A stretch of 64,000 nucleotides of DNA, taken from positions 1 to 64,000 of the forward strand of contig JAFVPE010000023.1 of assembly GCA_017505465.1 (NCBI GenBank), written 5' to 3'. Below are positions 46,186 to 55,118 of the stretch, piece by piece. The translations under genes and the position numbers were made by a program. The notes below the pieces were generated by a model that was given only the letters and a program-made list of their open reading frames with translations, did not search any database and had not been told where the DNA came from. Each line of letters starts with the position of its first letter. The first letter of the stretch is position 1. The stretch is from Clostridia bacterium (GTDB lineage: Bacteria; Bacillota; Clostridia; Christensenellales; Borkfalkiaceae).

Positions 46186-46944
46186 ATGAAAACGTTAAAG
46201 CAAGATAAATTGGTAGTGGAAATTTACGAAAATCGCACGCTTATGGGCGAAGCGGCGGCAAGGGATATCAAGGCGAAAATCGGGGAACTTTTGGCGCAAA
46301 AATCCGAGATCAATATGATTTTTGCGGCGGCTCCTTCGCAAAACGACGTGCTGAAATCGCTTGTCGAGGACAAGGAAATCGAATGGGACAGAGTGAACGC
46401 GTACCACATGGACGAGTATATCGGTCTTGACAAAGACGCGCCGCAAGGCTTTGGCAATTTCTTGAAGGAGCATATCTTTGGGCTCGTTCCCTTTAAGAGC
46501 GTAAATTACATTGACATTACGGCAACCGATCCCGAAGCGGAAGCGAATAGATACGGAAAGATTTTGCAAGCAAATCCTACGGATATCGTGATCATGGGTA
46601 TTGGCGAAAACGGACATATTGCGTTCAATGATCCCCCCGTGGCGGATTTTAAGGATGAAAAATGGGTAAAACCCGTAAAATTGGACGAAATTTGCCGTCA
46701 GCAACAGGTCAACGACGGCTGTTTTGCGAGCATTGACAAAGTGCCTACGCACGCAATGACGCTCACCGTTCCCACACTCGTGAGAGCGCCGTATTTGTTC
46801 TGTATCGTGCCTGCAAAGACGAAGGCGAATGCGGTATACGAAACGTTGAACGGAAGCATAGACGAACATTGCCCTGCAAGCATTTTGAGAACGCACGACA
46901 ATGCGAAATTATATTTGGATAATGAAAGCTCGAAGCTTTTATAA
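46186..46944 (+). CDS. nagB: Glucosamine-6-phosphate deaminase family protein (NagB-like)
   Basis: A 252-aa protein of the NagB/6-phosphogluconolactonase fold. The active-site landmarks are YHMDEYIGL (about 66-74) and GIGENGHIAFNDPP (about 136-149). The enzyme converts glucosamine-6-phosphate to fructose-6-phosphate and ammonia in the cytoplasm. Length is typical of the family. Because the family includes galactosamine-phosphate isomerases and uncharacterised relatives, the exact substrate is uncertain and the symbol is provisional. It ends the second glycan module and is followed by a strong terminator. Confidence 0.8.
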   Translation: MKTLKQDKLVVEIYENRTLMGEAAARDIKAKIGELLAQKSEINMIFAAAPSQNDVLKSLVEDKEIEWDRVNAYHMDEYIGLDKDAPQGFGNFLKEHIFGLVPFKSVNYIDITATDPEAEANRYGKILQANPTDIVIMGIGENGHIAFNDPPVADFKDEKWVKPVKLDEICRQQQVNDGCFASIDKVPTHAMTLTVPTLVRAPYLFCIVPAKTKANAVYETLNGSIDEHCPASILRTHDNAKLYLDNESSKLL

Positions 46945-46976
46945 GGAAGCTTTGCGCTCATATAGGAATCGTTGAT

Positions 46977-47005
46977 AAAAAGCACGGAATTTCCCGTGCT
47001 TTTTT
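46977..47005 (+). terminator. Intrinsic terminator ending the glycan region
   Basis: AAAAAGCACGG pairs with CCGTGCTTTTT across a 6-nt loop, with a continued T run. The following promoter starts an unrelated operon. Confidence 0.88.
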
Positions 47006-47037
47006 GCGTCGTTTTGTCAAATTGCGCCGTCGTTCGT

Positions 47038-47067
47038 TTGACAGTGTATAGAAAAATGTGTTATAAT
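47038..47067 (+). promoter_or_regulatory. Promoter of the symporter-paaK-ACT operon
   Basis: TTGACA (47038-47043), 18-bp spacer, TATAAT (47062-47067). The leader to the start codon is about 52 nt. Confidence 0.8.
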
Positions 47068-47125
47068 CATAAAAATCGATTTTTCAATAATGATAAATCG
47101 ATAATACAAATAGTGAGAAAAAAAG

Positions 47126-48664
47126 ATGGTACTGGACTATATTATCCTTGGCTTGTATGCCTTAGGGATGGTGGGAATTGCAATTTATACGCGTAACCGT
47201 TCGAAGACGGTCAATGACTTCCTAATGGCAGGGAAGAAGGGCTTAAACGGTTGGATGAGTGCTTTTGCATACGGAACGACGTATTTTTCCGCCGTTATTT
47301 TCATAGGCTATGCAGGGAAATTCGGACAGCAGTACGGCTTGGCGGCGGTGTGGATTGGAATAGGCAACGCAGTGATAGGCTCGCTGTTTGCGTGGCTTGT
47401 TTTGGCGAAGCGTACCAAGCGTATGACGCACCGCTTATCATCGAGAACGATGCCGGAGTTTTTTGAAAAACGCTTTAACAGTTCTTCGTTGAAGCTCGTT
47501 TCGGCAATCATTATTTTCTTGTTCTTGATTCCCTATTCAGCGTCCGTGTATAATGGATTAAGCTCTCTCTTTGAAATTGTATTTAACGTGCCGGGGTGGA
47601 TCGTTATGATTGTGCTTGCGGCGTTGACGGCGTTGTATCTTTTCTTTGGCGGTTATTTCGCAACGGCGCTTTCGGACTTCATTCAAGGCATCATCATGAT
47701 AATCGGCGTAGTGGCGATGGTTATTTGCTTTATGAATTATAAGACTGTCGATTGGGATATAGTGGAGCTTGCCACAAGTTCGGAGCTTGGATGGTTTACG
47801 TTCACAAGTGAGCATACGGGCTTATATGGCAACACGGTATCCTTGCTTTCACTCATTATGCTTACGTCCTTCGGGGTGTGGGCGCTGCCGCAAACGGTAC
47901 ATAAATATCACGCCATTCGCGATGATAAGGCGATTATGCAAGGAACGATTATTAGCACCTTGTTTGCATTGATTATCGGTTTCGGGGCGTATTTCACGGG
48001 TGCGTTGTCTTATTATTTCCCCGAGCTTGCAGGGGTGGGCGGCGATAATATTATTCCGCACATGATGAAGATCGTTATTCCCACGGGCTTGATCGGTGTA
48101 ATTGCCGTATTGATTTTATCGGCGAGTATGTCTACGTTATCTTCCGTATCGTTGGCTTCGGCGTCCGTCGTGGCGGTGGATATTTACAAGGGAAGAATTA
48201 ATCCAAAGGCTTTGGACAGACGGACGAATTGGACGATGAAAATTTTATGCCTTGTGTTCGTTGCCATTTCCGTTGTGCTTGCGGTTTTGAATGAAAAATT
48301 CAAAATTTCCGCCATCGCTTACCTGATGGGTTTGAGTTGGGGGGTGTTGGCAGGTTGTTTCATTGGTCCGTACGTTTTGGGCTTGTTATGGAAGAAGGTT
48401 ACCGTGCCTGCGGTGTGGAGCTCGATTATCGGTACGTTGGTATTGACGGTTGCGCTTATCTTTGTGTTCGGGTACGATAAAAATGGTTGGGATTGCACGT
48501 TTGGGAAAGCGTTGCAGGACGGCATCGGCTGTTCGCCCATGATTGGGGTGATTTGTATGGCGTATTCGATGCTTGTCACCTTTGTGGTTAGCTTGTTTAC
48601 GAAAGCTCCCGATAAAAAAACGATAGAAGCGGCGTTTGCGCCAAAGGAAGAAAAAGCAATATGA
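47126..48664 (+). CDS. Sodium:solute symporter family (SSS) transporter
   Basis: A 512-aa integral membrane protein with about 13 hydrophobic helices, the usual SSS size. N-terminal SSS features include NDFLMAGKKGLNGWMSAFAYG and the later SASMSTLSSVSLASASVVAVD segment, which lines the sodium site in this family. It imports an organic solute with Na+. Its stop codon overlaps the start of the CoA-ligase gene (ATGA at 48661-48664), so translation is coupled and the substrate may be an aryl or other carboxylic acid activated by that ligase. The substrate is inferred from context only. The RBS is weak. Confidence 0.88.
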   Translation: MVLDYIILGLYALGMVGIAIYTRNRSKTVNDFLMAGKKGLNGWMSAFAYGTTYFSAVIFIGYAGKFGQQYGLAAVWIGIGNAVIGSLFAWLVLAKRTKRMTHRLSSRTMPEFFEKRFNSSSLKLVSAIIIFLFLIPYSASVYNGLSSLFEIVFNVPGWIVMIVLAALTALYLFFGGYFATALSDFIQGIIMIIGVVAMVICFMNYKTVDWDIVELATSSELGWFTFTSEHTGLYGNTVSLLSLIMLTSFGVWALPQTVHKYHAIRDDKAIMQGTIISTLFALIIGFGAYFTGALSYYFPELAGVGGDNIIPHMMKIVIPTGLIGVIAVLILSASMSTLSSVSLASASVVAVDIYKGRINPKALDRRTNWTMKILCLVFVAISVVLAVLNEKFKISAIAYLMGLSWGVLAGCFIGPYVLGLLWKKVTVPAVWSSIIGTLVLTVALIFVFGYDKNGWDCTFGKALQDGIGCSPMIGVICMAYSMLVTFVVSLFTKAPDKKTIEAAFAPKEEKAI

Positions 48665-49959
48665 TTTGGTCGAAGGAAGAAACGCTCACAAGGGCGGAAA
48701 TGGAAGCGTTGCAGTTGGAACGCTTAAAGGAAACGGTGGCGCGCGTCTATGCGAAAGTGCCGTATTATCGCGCGAAAATGGATGAAAAGGGAGTAAAACC
48801 GCAGGACATACAATCGCTTGCGGATTTATCCAAGCTCCCATTTACGACGAAGCAGGATATGCGCGATTCGTATCCGTTCGGCTTGTTTGCGGTGGAGCAG
48901 GATGAAATCGTCCGTATCCACGCAAGCTCGGGTACGACGGGTAAGCCTACGGTGGTAGGCTATACGCGTGGCGACTTGGATACGTGGACGGATTGCGTTT
49001 CCCGTATTGCGTGTATGGGCGGCGCGAGCCATAAGGACGTGGCACAAATTTGTTTTGGCTACGGAATGTTCACGGGGGCGCTCGGTTTGCATTACGGCTT
49101 GGAAAAGATTGGCGCGGCAATCGTGCCTTCGTCCACGGGTAACTCCGAAAAACAATTGATGTATATGCAGGATTTCAAGACGTCGCTGCTTGTAGCAACC
49201 CCCTCGTATGCCTTGCGACTTGCGGAAGTAGCAAGGGGACTCGGCATAGAACCTGAAAAGGACTTGAACGTCAAAATTGCGTTGGTCGGTAGCGAATTGC
49301 TCACGGACGCCATGCGCGAAGAAATGCATTTGGCGTGGGGCAGGGACGTGAAGATTACGTCCAACTATGGCATGAGTGAATTGATGGGCCCTGGCGTTTC
49401 GGGTGAATGCTTGGAACACTGTGGTATGCATATCAATGAAGATTATTTCTTGCCCGAAATCATTGACAGCGAAACGGGCGAGGTATTGCCTGCGGGCGAG
49501 AAAGGGGAGCTTGTTATCACTTGCATTAAAAAGGAAGGCTTGCCCTTGATTCGCTATCGCACGAAAGATATTACGAGGCTCTTTTACGAGCCTTGCGCTT
49601 GCGGACGAACGACGTGCCGTATGGAAAATTTGTCGGGCAGAAGCGACGATATGTTGAAGATTCGCGGCGTCAACGTGTTCCCCGGCCAAATCGAAGAAGT
49701 GGTGCTTTCCATTCCCGAACTTGGTCCTCATTACGAAATCATCGTCGAGAGAGAAGGATATACGGACAAGCTCACCGTTCGTGTGGAATTGAACAAGGAA
49801 ACGGACTCCTTTGCGGAATTGCAGCGCATTGAATCGGCGACGCGGAACAAGTTAAAAGTGATACTTGGCTTGGATGCGAAAATCCGTTTGGAATCCCCGA
49901 ACACTTTGCAACGCTTTGAAGGCAAGGCAAAACGAATCAAAGATTTACGGAAGGTGTAA
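48661..49959 (+). CDS. paaK: Phenylacetate-CoA ligase family protein (AMP-forming)
   Basis: A 432-aa adenylate-forming enzyme matching PaaK in length and motifs: SSGTTGKPTVVGYT (about 80-93, AMP/ATP binding), SNYGMSE (about 237-243), RYRTKDI (about 300-306), DDMLKIRGVNVFP (about 330-342), and a C-terminal lobe ending in KAKRI with the catalytic Lys. It activates phenylacetate or a related aryl acid such as indoleacetate to the CoA thioester. In anaerobes PaaK-like ligases with an ACT partner often accompany indolepyruvate:ferredoxin oxidoreductase genes, which are not in this window. It overlaps the symporter gene by 4 nt and precedes the ACT gene by 3 nt. Confidence 0.9.
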   Translation: MIWSKEETLTRAEMEALQLERLKETVARVYAKVPYYRAKMDEKGVKPQDIQSLADLSKLPFTTKQDMRDSYPFGLFAVEQDEIVRIHASSGTTGKPTVVGYTRGDLDTWTDCVSRIACMGGASHKDVAQICFGYGMFTGALGLHYGLEKIGAAIVPSSTGNSEKQLMYMQDFKTSLLVATPSYALRLAEVARGLGIEPEKDLNVKIALVGSELLTDAMREEMHLAWGRDVKITSNYGMSELMGPGVSGECLEHCGMHINEDYFLPEIIDSETGEVLPAGEKGELVITCIKKEGLPLIRYRTKDITRLFYEPCACGRTTCRMENLSGRSDDMLKIRGVNVFPGQIEEVVLSIPELGPHYEIIVEREGYTDKLTVRVELNKETDSFAELQRIESATRNKLKVILGLDAKIRLESPNTLQRFEGKAKRIKDLRKV

Positions 49960-49962
49960 GAT

Positions 49963-50382
49963 ATGGTAACGAAGCAAATATCGGTATTTATAGAAAATAG
50001 AAAGGGCAGATTGGGCGAGATTTTGGACGTATTGAAAGAAAAGGACGTCAATATTCTTTCCATGAGTCTTGCGGATACGGCGGAATACGGGCTTTTGCGT
50101 ATCATTTCGGACAAGCCGCAGGAAGGGAAAACGGCATTATCGGCGGCGGGCTTTTCGTCTATGCTTACGGACGTGTTTATTTTGAAAGTGCCGCACACGC
50201 CGGGCGCGTTGCAAAATATTCTTCGTATTATATCCGAAGAAGAAATCAACGTGGAATATATGTACGGTCTTTCCGTCGGCGGTGACGACGCGTCGATTGT
50301 AGTCAAAACGTCCGACTTGGAAAAAGCGGATGCAACGTTTGAAAAGCACGGCATAGAAACGATGTCTTTTTGTGAGATTTAA
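49963..50382 (+). CDS. Tandem ACT-domain protein
   Basis: A 139-aa protein made of two ACT-like halves: KQISVFIENRKGRLGEILDV (residues 4-23) and VFILKVPHTPGALQNILRI (about 71-89), each followed by the beta-alpha-beta pattern. ACT domains bind amino acids and regulate metabolic enzymes. Small double-ACT proteins are regularly encoded next to PaaK-like ligases, and here the gap is only 3 nt, so an allosteric role on the ligase is likely. Last gene of the operon. Confidence 0.88.
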   Translation: MVTKQISVFIENRKGRLGEILDVLKEKDVNILSMSLADTAEYGLLRIISDKPQEGKTALSAAGFSSMLTDVFILKVPHTPGALQNILRIISEEEINVEYMYGLSVGGDDASIVVKTSDLEKADATFEKHGIETMSFCEI

Positions 50383-50389
50383 TAAAAGT

Positions 50390-50413
50390 GAGCGATGATA
50401 AGTCGCTCCTTTT
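50390..50413 (+). terminator. Intrinsic terminator after the ACT gene
   Basis: GAGCGA pairs with TCGCTC over a 7-nt loop, followed by CTTTTT. Confidence 0.75.
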
Positions 50414-50461
50414 TAATGGAGACGTAAGATAAATTATTATAGAATAAATCAGTTTATTTTA

Positions 50462-50491
50462 TTGACAGGCGGTTGTCTTTTTGAGTATAAT
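50462..50491 (+). promoter_or_regulatory. Promoter of the SGNH hydrolase gene
   Basis: TTGACA (50462-50467), 18-bp spacer, TATAAT (50486-50491). The leader to the chosen start codon is about 17 nt. Confidence 0.8.
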
Positions 50492-50514
50492 AGCACATGG
50501 ATAGGAGATGCATG

Positions 50515-51156
50515 ATGAGAATTTTGTTTTTAGGGGATAGTATTACACAGGGAGCGGGCGCAAGCTGCCCCGAAGAACGCTACGTTGACGTGGTTGGGGA
50601 ATTGCTTGGCTGCGAAGCATTGAACTTCGGTGTGGGCGGTACGAGAATTGCTCGCCAAACGACGCCGTCACAAGAGTCAATTTACGATGAGGATTTCTTA
50701 AAAAGAAGCGAAGAAATGCCCCTCAACGCGGACATTGTATTCGTGTTTGGCGGAACGAACGATTATGGACACGGCGACGCCGAGATAGGAAATATGGACT
50801 CCAAGGACGTCTATACCTTCTGCGGGGCGGTCAACGTATTGATAGAAACGCTCTCGAAAAAATACGGAAAAGAGAACCTGTGTTTCATTCTTCCTTTGCA
50901 CCGCTATAATGAAGACAATCCCTATGGCGAGGGAAATAAGGCAAAGGCGGGCGCGCCTTTGTCTGTGTACGTGGAAACCTTGCGTGGACTTGTAACGGCG
51001 CAAGGAGTGGAGTATCTAGACTTGAACGGATATTTCCCGATTCCGCAAACGAACGCGGGGGACGAATACACCGTAGACGGCTTGCATCCAAACTCGCAAG
51101 GACATCGCTTAATTGCGGAAAAGATTGCGGAATACGTCCGCGCGAAACAAAAATAA
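50515..51156 (+). CDS. SGNH/GDSL-family hydrolase (esterase)
   Basis: A 213-aa cytoplasmic protein. The blocks are GDSIT (block I, nucleophile Ser near residue 9), a Gly in FGVGGTRI (block II), FGGTNDYG (block III, Asn) and DGLHPN (block V, Asp and His near 189-192). Such enzymes hydrolyse esters of sugars or lipids, for example O-acetyl groups on glycans; the substrate here is unknown. The ATG at 50515 is chosen since AGGAG lies 7 nt upstream; the ATG at 50497 precedes that site. It is a single-gene unit with its own promoter and terminator. Confidence 0.88.
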   Translation: MRILFLGDSITQGAGASCPEERYVDVVGELLGCEALNFGVGGTRIARQTTPSQESIYDEDFLKRSEEMPLNADIVFVFGGTNDYGHGDAEIGNMDSKDVYTFCGAVNVLIETLSKKYGKENLCFILPLHRYNEDNPYGEGNKAKAGAPLSVYVETLRGLVTAQGVEYLDLNGYFPIPQTNAGDEYTVDGLHPNSQGHRLIAEKIAEYVRAKQK

Positions 51157-51162
51157 AAAGGG

Positions 51163-51189
51163 AAAGGCTTACGGCAACGTGAGCCTTTT
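51163..51189 (+). terminator. Intrinsic terminator with a GCAA tetraloop
   Basis: AAGGCTTACG pairs with CGTGAGCCTT (one G-T pair) around the stable GNRA-type loop GCAA, followed by TT. It isolates the esterase gene from the ribosomal operon. Confidence 0.75.
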
Positions 51190-51351
51190 GTATGGATAAG
51201 GGCTTCGCCGCGCCGTCCTCGCGCGCGTATATGCGCACAATAATAAATATGCGTACGTGTAGGTATAAGGGGGAGCGAAAGGGGGAATAATCCGTCTGAA
51301 AAAGCCCGAAAAAATATTAAAAAATTTTTTCAAAAAAGTGCGTTCAAATAG

Positions 51352-51381
51352 TTGACACGGGGTTGACGGATGTGATATTAT
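51352..51381 (+). promoter_or_regulatory. Promoter of the ribosomal protein operon
   Basis: TTGACA (51352-51357), 18-bp spacer and TATTAT (51376-51381), preceded by TGTGA, which supplies an extended -10. A long leader of about 240 nt follows. Confidence 0.75.
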
Positions 51382-51387
51382 AGGTAA

Positions 51388-51629
51388 GCTGTGTAAAAAC
51401 GCGTGTATGGGTTGATGCGTGAAGTTACTGCAAATCCAAAGCTAAAGCCGCTTTGGCAGATAATTTACGCTGACAAAAGTGGGGGCTCGACTCCTGCGAC
51501 TAACCGAGGCTTTGCGTAAGAACGCTCGGTCAAAATGAAGAGTGTTTTTATTTTGCAAAAGACTCGATACACACGGATAAGTTGATACAGCGAAATAAAA
51601 TGTTAGTATAAACTAAAAGGAGCAACAAA
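51388..51629 (+). promoter_or_regulatory. Structured leader of the S10 ribosomal operon
   Basis: About 240 nt without an ORF. Visible stems include CCAAAGC/GCTTTGG (51436-51456) and ACCGAG/CTCGGT enclosing GCGT-AAGA-ACGC (51503-51530). A later GAGTGTTTT/AAAAGACTC hairpin lies near 51540-51570, and GTGTAT near 51402 may pair with ATACAC near 51568 to close the domain. In many bacteria the S10 leader is bound by ribosomal protein L4 to repress the operon; this leader is a candidate for such control, but the sequence does not match one that I can name. AAAGGAG precedes rpsJ. Confidence 0.5.
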
Positions 51630-51929
51630 ATGGCAGTACAGAAAATCAGAATTAAGTTGGCGGCTTATAGCCACGAACTCGTAGACGAAGCAGCAAGCAA
51701 GATCGTCGAAGTTATGAAGAAGAGCGGCGCGAAGATTAGCGGTCCTATTCCTCTTCCCACGGAAAGAGAAATCGTAACCATCCTTCGTTCCCCCCACAAG
51801 TACAAGGATTCCCGCGAACAGTTCGAAATGAGAACGTATAAGAGAATCATCGACATCTATTCGCCCAATGCAAACTTGCTTAACTCGATCCACCTCCCTG
51901 CAGGTGTTGACATCAAGATTAAGCTCTAA
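51630..51929 (+). CDS. rpsJ: 30S ribosomal protein S10
   Basis: A 99-aa protein, with the family hallmarks [14 protein letters not shown] at the start and [13 protein letters not shown] in the C-terminal half. It sits in the 30S head and also acts as NusE in antitermination. First gene of the operon, with a strong AAAGGAG site. The 70-nt gap to rplC holds a small AT-rich hairpin (AATACTT/AGGTATT) that could tune expression of the genes beyond. Confidence 0.97.
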   Translation: MAVQKIRIKLAAYSHELVDEAASKIVEVMKKSGAKISGPIPLPTEREIVTILRSPHKYKDSREQFEMRTYKRIIDIYSPNANLLNSIHLPAGVDIKIKL

Positions 51930-51999
51930 TCACCAAAATGCCGAGAAATACTTTCAAAGGTATTCGAGAATAAAAAATTTTAAGGAGTGAACTTTATCA

Positions 52000-52635
52000 A
52001 TGAATAAAGCAATCATCGGTCGCAAAGTTGGGATGACCCAAATCTTTGCAGAAGACGGGAAGATGATCCCCGTCACGGTAGTGGAAGCAGGTCCTTGCCC
52101 CGTAGTACAAGTTAAGACGGTAGCAAACGACGGTTACGCAGCGTTGAAGCTCGGTTTCATCGAAGTGAGCGAAAAGGCTCTCACGAAGCCTGAACTCGGT
52201 CAGTTCAAAAAAGCAGGCGTAAAACCCCACAAGGTATTGAAAGAAATCAGAGTAGACAATGCTGAATCTTTCGAAGTAGGCACAGAACTTAAAGCTGACG
52301 TGTTTGCGGCAGGCGACAAAGTTGACGTACAGGGCGTGACGAAAGGTCACGGTTTCACGGGTGTAATCAAGAAGTGGAATCAACACAGATTGAAGATGAC
52401 CCACGGTACCGGCCCCGTACACAGAGAACCCGGTTCTATGGGTCCCATCAGCTCCCCCTCGCGTGTTTTCAAAAACAAGCACTTGGCTGGTCAGTACGGT
52501 AACGACAACGTAACGATTCAAAATCTCGAAGTAGTTCGCGTAGATTTGAACAGAAACGCGATCCTCATCAAGGGCGCTATTCCCGGTGCAAAAGGTAGCA
52601 TCGTTACGATTTCGAATAGCGTAAAGAGCAAATAA
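52000..52635 (+). CDS. rplC: 50S ribosomal protein L3
   Basis: A 211-aa protein of normal length beginning MNKAIIGRKVGMTQIF, the family signature. The conserved loop HGTGPVHREPGSMGPISSP reaches towards the peptidyl-transferase centre. It is one of the first proteins to assemble on 23S rRNA. AAGGAGTGA precedes the start, and rplD follows by 15 nt. Confidence 0.97.
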   Translation: MNKAIIGRKVGMTQIFAEDGKMIPVTVVEAGPCPVVQVKTVANDGYAALKLGFIEVSEKALTKPELGQFKKAGVKPHKVLKEIRVDNAESFEVGTELKADVFAAGDKVDVQGVTKGHGFTGVIKKWNQHRLKMTHGTGPVHREPGSMGPISSPSRVFKNKHLAGQYGNDNVTIQNLEVVRVDLNRNAILIKGAIPGAKGSIVTISNSVKSK

Positions 52636-52650
52636 GGAGAGTGAACGACA

Positions 52651-53274
52651 ATGGCGGCTATTAAAGTATTAAATATGAACGGCTCCGAAGTTGGTTCGAT
52701 GGAACTCAACGACAACGTATTCGCAGTAGAATACAACGAGCCTTTGATTCATCAGGCAGTCGTTACCCGTCTTGCAAATGAAAGACAGGGTACCAAATCC
52801 ACCCTCACGAGAACGGAAGTTAGAGGCGGCGGTATCAAACCTTGGAGACAAAAGGGCACGGGTCGTGCGCGTCAAGGTTCGATCAGAGCTCCCCAATGGA
52901 TTAAGGGCGGCGTAGTATTCGCACCCAAGTCCCGCGACTTCTCCAAGAAGATGAACGCAAAAGCAAAGAATGCAGCTCTTCTTTCCGCACTTTCCAAGAA
53001 AGTTGCTGACGGTGAATTCATCGTAGTGGACGAGCTTAAAGTTGCAGCTCCCAAGACGAAGGAAATGGTAGCGTTTGCAAAAGCACTCGGTTTGGATAAG
53101 ACGGCTCTCGTAGTTATGGATAACGACGATATCAACGTAATCCGCGCAGCAGCTAACCTTCCTAAGCTTGCAACGTTGCCCCTTGCGCAATTGAGCACCT
53201 ATGAAGTGGTAGTCAACCAAAAGATCGTTATGACGAAGGCTGCGGTTGAGAAATTCCAGGAGGTAAATGGCTAA
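52651..53274 (+). CDS. rplD: 50S ribosomal protein L4
   Basis: A 207-aa protein with the conserved extended loop ([20 protein letters not shown] then [11 protein letters not shown]) that lines the exit tunnel. L4 is the known translational and transcriptional repressor of S10 operons in several bacteria, so it may act on the leader at 51388. Its stop overlaps the rplW start by one base (TAATG). Confidence 0.97.
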   Translation: MAAIKVLNMNGSEVGSMELNDNVFAVEYNEPLIHQAVVTRLANERQGTKSTLTRTEVRGGGIKPWRQKGTGRARQGSIRAPQWIKGGVVFAPKSRDFSKKMNAKAKNAALLSALSKKVADGEFIVVDELKVAAPKTKEMVAFAKALGLDKTALVVMDNDDINVIRAAANLPKLATLPLAQLSTYEVVVNQKIVMTKAAVEKFQEVNG

Positions 53275-53564
53275 TGTTTGCAGAAGACATCATCATTAAA
53301 CCCGTCCTTACCGAAAAAGGTTACGACGGCATCGCGGATAAGAAATATACGTTCATCGTAAAGAAGACCGCGAACAAGACGGAAATCAAATTGGCAGTCG
53401 AAAAGATTTTCGGCGTTCAGGTTGCAAGCGTAAACACCGTTACCTGCAAGGGCAAATTGAAGAGAATGGGCAGATACGAAGGGTACACTCCCGACCGCAA
53501 GAAGGCTATCGTAACCTTGAAAGCGGAAAGCAAGTCCATCGAATTCTTCGATTATTTGACTTAA
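53274..53564 (+). CDS. rplW: 50S ribosomal protein L23
   Basis: A 96-aa protein with the family features [12 protein letters not shown] near the N-terminus and [15 protein letters not shown] in the centre. It sits at the tunnel exit and docks trigger factor and SRP. It is translationally coupled to rplD by a one-base overlap. Confidence 0.97.
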   Translation: MFAEDIIIKPVLTEKGYDGIADKKYTFIVKKTANKTEIKLAVEKIFGVQVASVNTVTCKGKLKRMGRYEGYTPDRKKAIVTLKAESKSIEFFDYLT

Positions 53565-53581
53565 TGGAGGAATAAAAGAAA

Positions 53582-54412
53582 ATGGCTATTAAATCGTATA
53601 AACCCACGTCGGCAGGTCGTCGTTTCGTAACGGTTCTTACCTATGACGATCTTACGCCCGGCGCTAAGCCCGAAAGATCCTTGATGCACGACCAACGTCA
53701 CAGCGGTGACCGTAACAACATGGGTCGCATCACGACCAGACACATCGGCGGTGGTAACCGCAGAAAATACCGTATCATCGACTTCAAGAGAAAGAAGGAC
53801 GATATCCCTGCAACGGTTAAGAGCATTCAGTATGACCCCAACCGCAGCGCGCACATCGCATTGCTCGTGTACGCAGACGGCGTTAAGTCTTACATCCTTG
53901 CTCCCGTAGGTCTTAACGTTGGCGATAAGGTAATGAGCGGCGTAAACGCAGATATCAAGGTAGGTAACACGCTTCCCCTTGAAAACATTCCCGTAGGTAC
54001 GATGGTACACAACATCGAACTCACGCCTGGTAAAGGTGGCCAGATCGCACGTTCCGCAGGTATTTCTGCACAGATCATGGCTATGGAAGGCAAATATGCA
54101 ACCATCCGTATGCCCAGCGGCGAAATGAGATATATCCTCGCAAAGTGCCGCGCGACGATCGGTCAGGTTGGTAACGTAGACCACGAACTTGTATCCCTCG
54201 GTAAAGCAGGTAAGGCAAGATACCTTGGTTTGAGACCTGAAGTCAGAGGTTCCGTAATGAACCCTGTTGACCACCCTCACGGCGGTGGTGAAGGTAAGTC
54301 TCCTATCGGTCATGCTGGTCCTTTGACGCCTTGGGGCAAACCCGCTCTTGGTTACAAGACGCGTAAGAAGAAGAATGCAACCAACAAGTTCATTCTTAAG
54401 AGAATCAACTAA
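53582..54412 (+). CDS. rplB: 50S ribosomal protein L2
   Basis: A 276-aa protein of standard length. Conserved segments include [26 protein letters not shown] sequence near 45-65 and the C-terminal [13 protein letters not shown], whose His is linked to peptidyl-transferase function. It binds domain IV of 23S rRNA. GGAGG precedes the start. Confidence 0.97.
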   Translation: MAIKSYKPTSAGRRFVTVLTYDDLTPGAKPERSLMHDQRHSGDRNNMGRITTRHIGGGNRRKYRIIDFKRKKDDIPATVKSIQYDPNRSAHIALLVYADGVKSYILAPVGLNVGDKVMSGVNADIKVGNTLPLENIPVGTMVHNIELTPGKGGQIARSAGISAQIMAMEGKYATIRMPSGEMRYILAKCRATIGQVGNVDHELVSLGKAGKARYLGLRPEVRGSVMNPVDHPHGGGEGKSPIGHAGPLTPWGKPALGYKTRKKKNATNKFILKRIN

Positions 54413-54428
54413 TCGGAGGAACTGAAAA

Positions 54429-54701
54429 ATGTCGAGAAGTGTTAAGAAAGGACCTTACGTCGAAGCGAAGCTCTTTAGCCGTATCGAGGCTATGAACGCT
54501 GCGAACGAGAAGAAAGTTATCAAGACCTGGTCGAGAGCATCTACCATTTTCCCCGAATTCGTAGGTCACACGATTGCTGTATATGACGGACGTAAGCACG
54601 TTCCCGTATACGTAACGGAAGATATGATCGGCTGCAAGCTCGGTGAGTTTGCTCCCACGAGAACCTTCCACGGCCACACGGCAAGAACGACGGGCAAATA
54701 A
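54429..54701 (+). CDS. rpsS: 30S ribosomal protein S19
   Basis: A 90-aa protein starting [12 protein letters not shown], the family signature, with [20 protein letters not shown] in the core. It sits in the 30S head next to S13. CGGAGG lies 8 nt upstream. Confidence 0.97.
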   Translation: MSRSVKKGPYVEAKLFSRIEAMNAANEKKVIKTWSRASTIFPEFVGHTIAVYDGRKHVPVYVTEDMIGCKLGEFAPTRTFHGHTARTTGK

Positions 54702-54714
54702 GGAGAAATAAACA

Positions 54715-55116
54715 ATGGCAAGTAATATGAAGAAAAAGACTGAAAGGGTAGCAGAAAGAAGAGAAAAGCGCCCCCACGCAGTCGCTAAGTATATCAGAGT
54801 TTCGCCTTACAAAGTAAGAACGGTTCTTGCTTTGATCCGCGGTAAAGACTACAAGGAAGCAAAAGCAATCCTTGATTACAGCGTAAACGGCAGCGCGCTT
54901 GCGGTTAAGAAGGTTCTTATGTCCGCAGCGGCAAACGCAGAAAACAATATGGGTATGGACAGAAACGACCTCTACGTTGCAGAATGCTTCGCAGACGGCG
55001 GCACGATGCTCAAGAGAATGCAGCCTGTATCGAAGGGTAGAGGTCACGCGATCCTTAAGAGAACCAGCCACATCACGGTTATCTTGGACGTTAAGAAATT
55101 GGAAGGAGAAGTATAA
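54715..55116 (+). CDS. rplV: 50S ribosomal protein L22
   Basis: A 133-aa protein. It carries a basic N-terminal extension of about 20 residues ([15 protein letters not shown]) ahead of the conserved core [20 protein letters not shown]. The C-terminal hairpin ([16 protein letters not shown]) lines the exit tunnel, the site linked to macrolide resistance in other bacteria. It ends 2 nt before rpsC. Confidence 0.96.
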   Translation: MASNMKKKTERVAERREKRPHAVAKYIRVSPYKVRTVLALIRGKDYKEAKAILDYSVNGSALAVKKVLMSAAANAENNMGMDRNDLYVAECFADGGTMLKRMQPVSKGRGHAILKRTSHITVILDVKKLEGEV

Positions 55117-55118
55117 CA

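Noticed and set aside
51388-51629. Riboswitch or T-box before the ribosomal operon
   Set aside because: No T-box signature or known aptamer core was recognised; left as a structured ribosomal leader.
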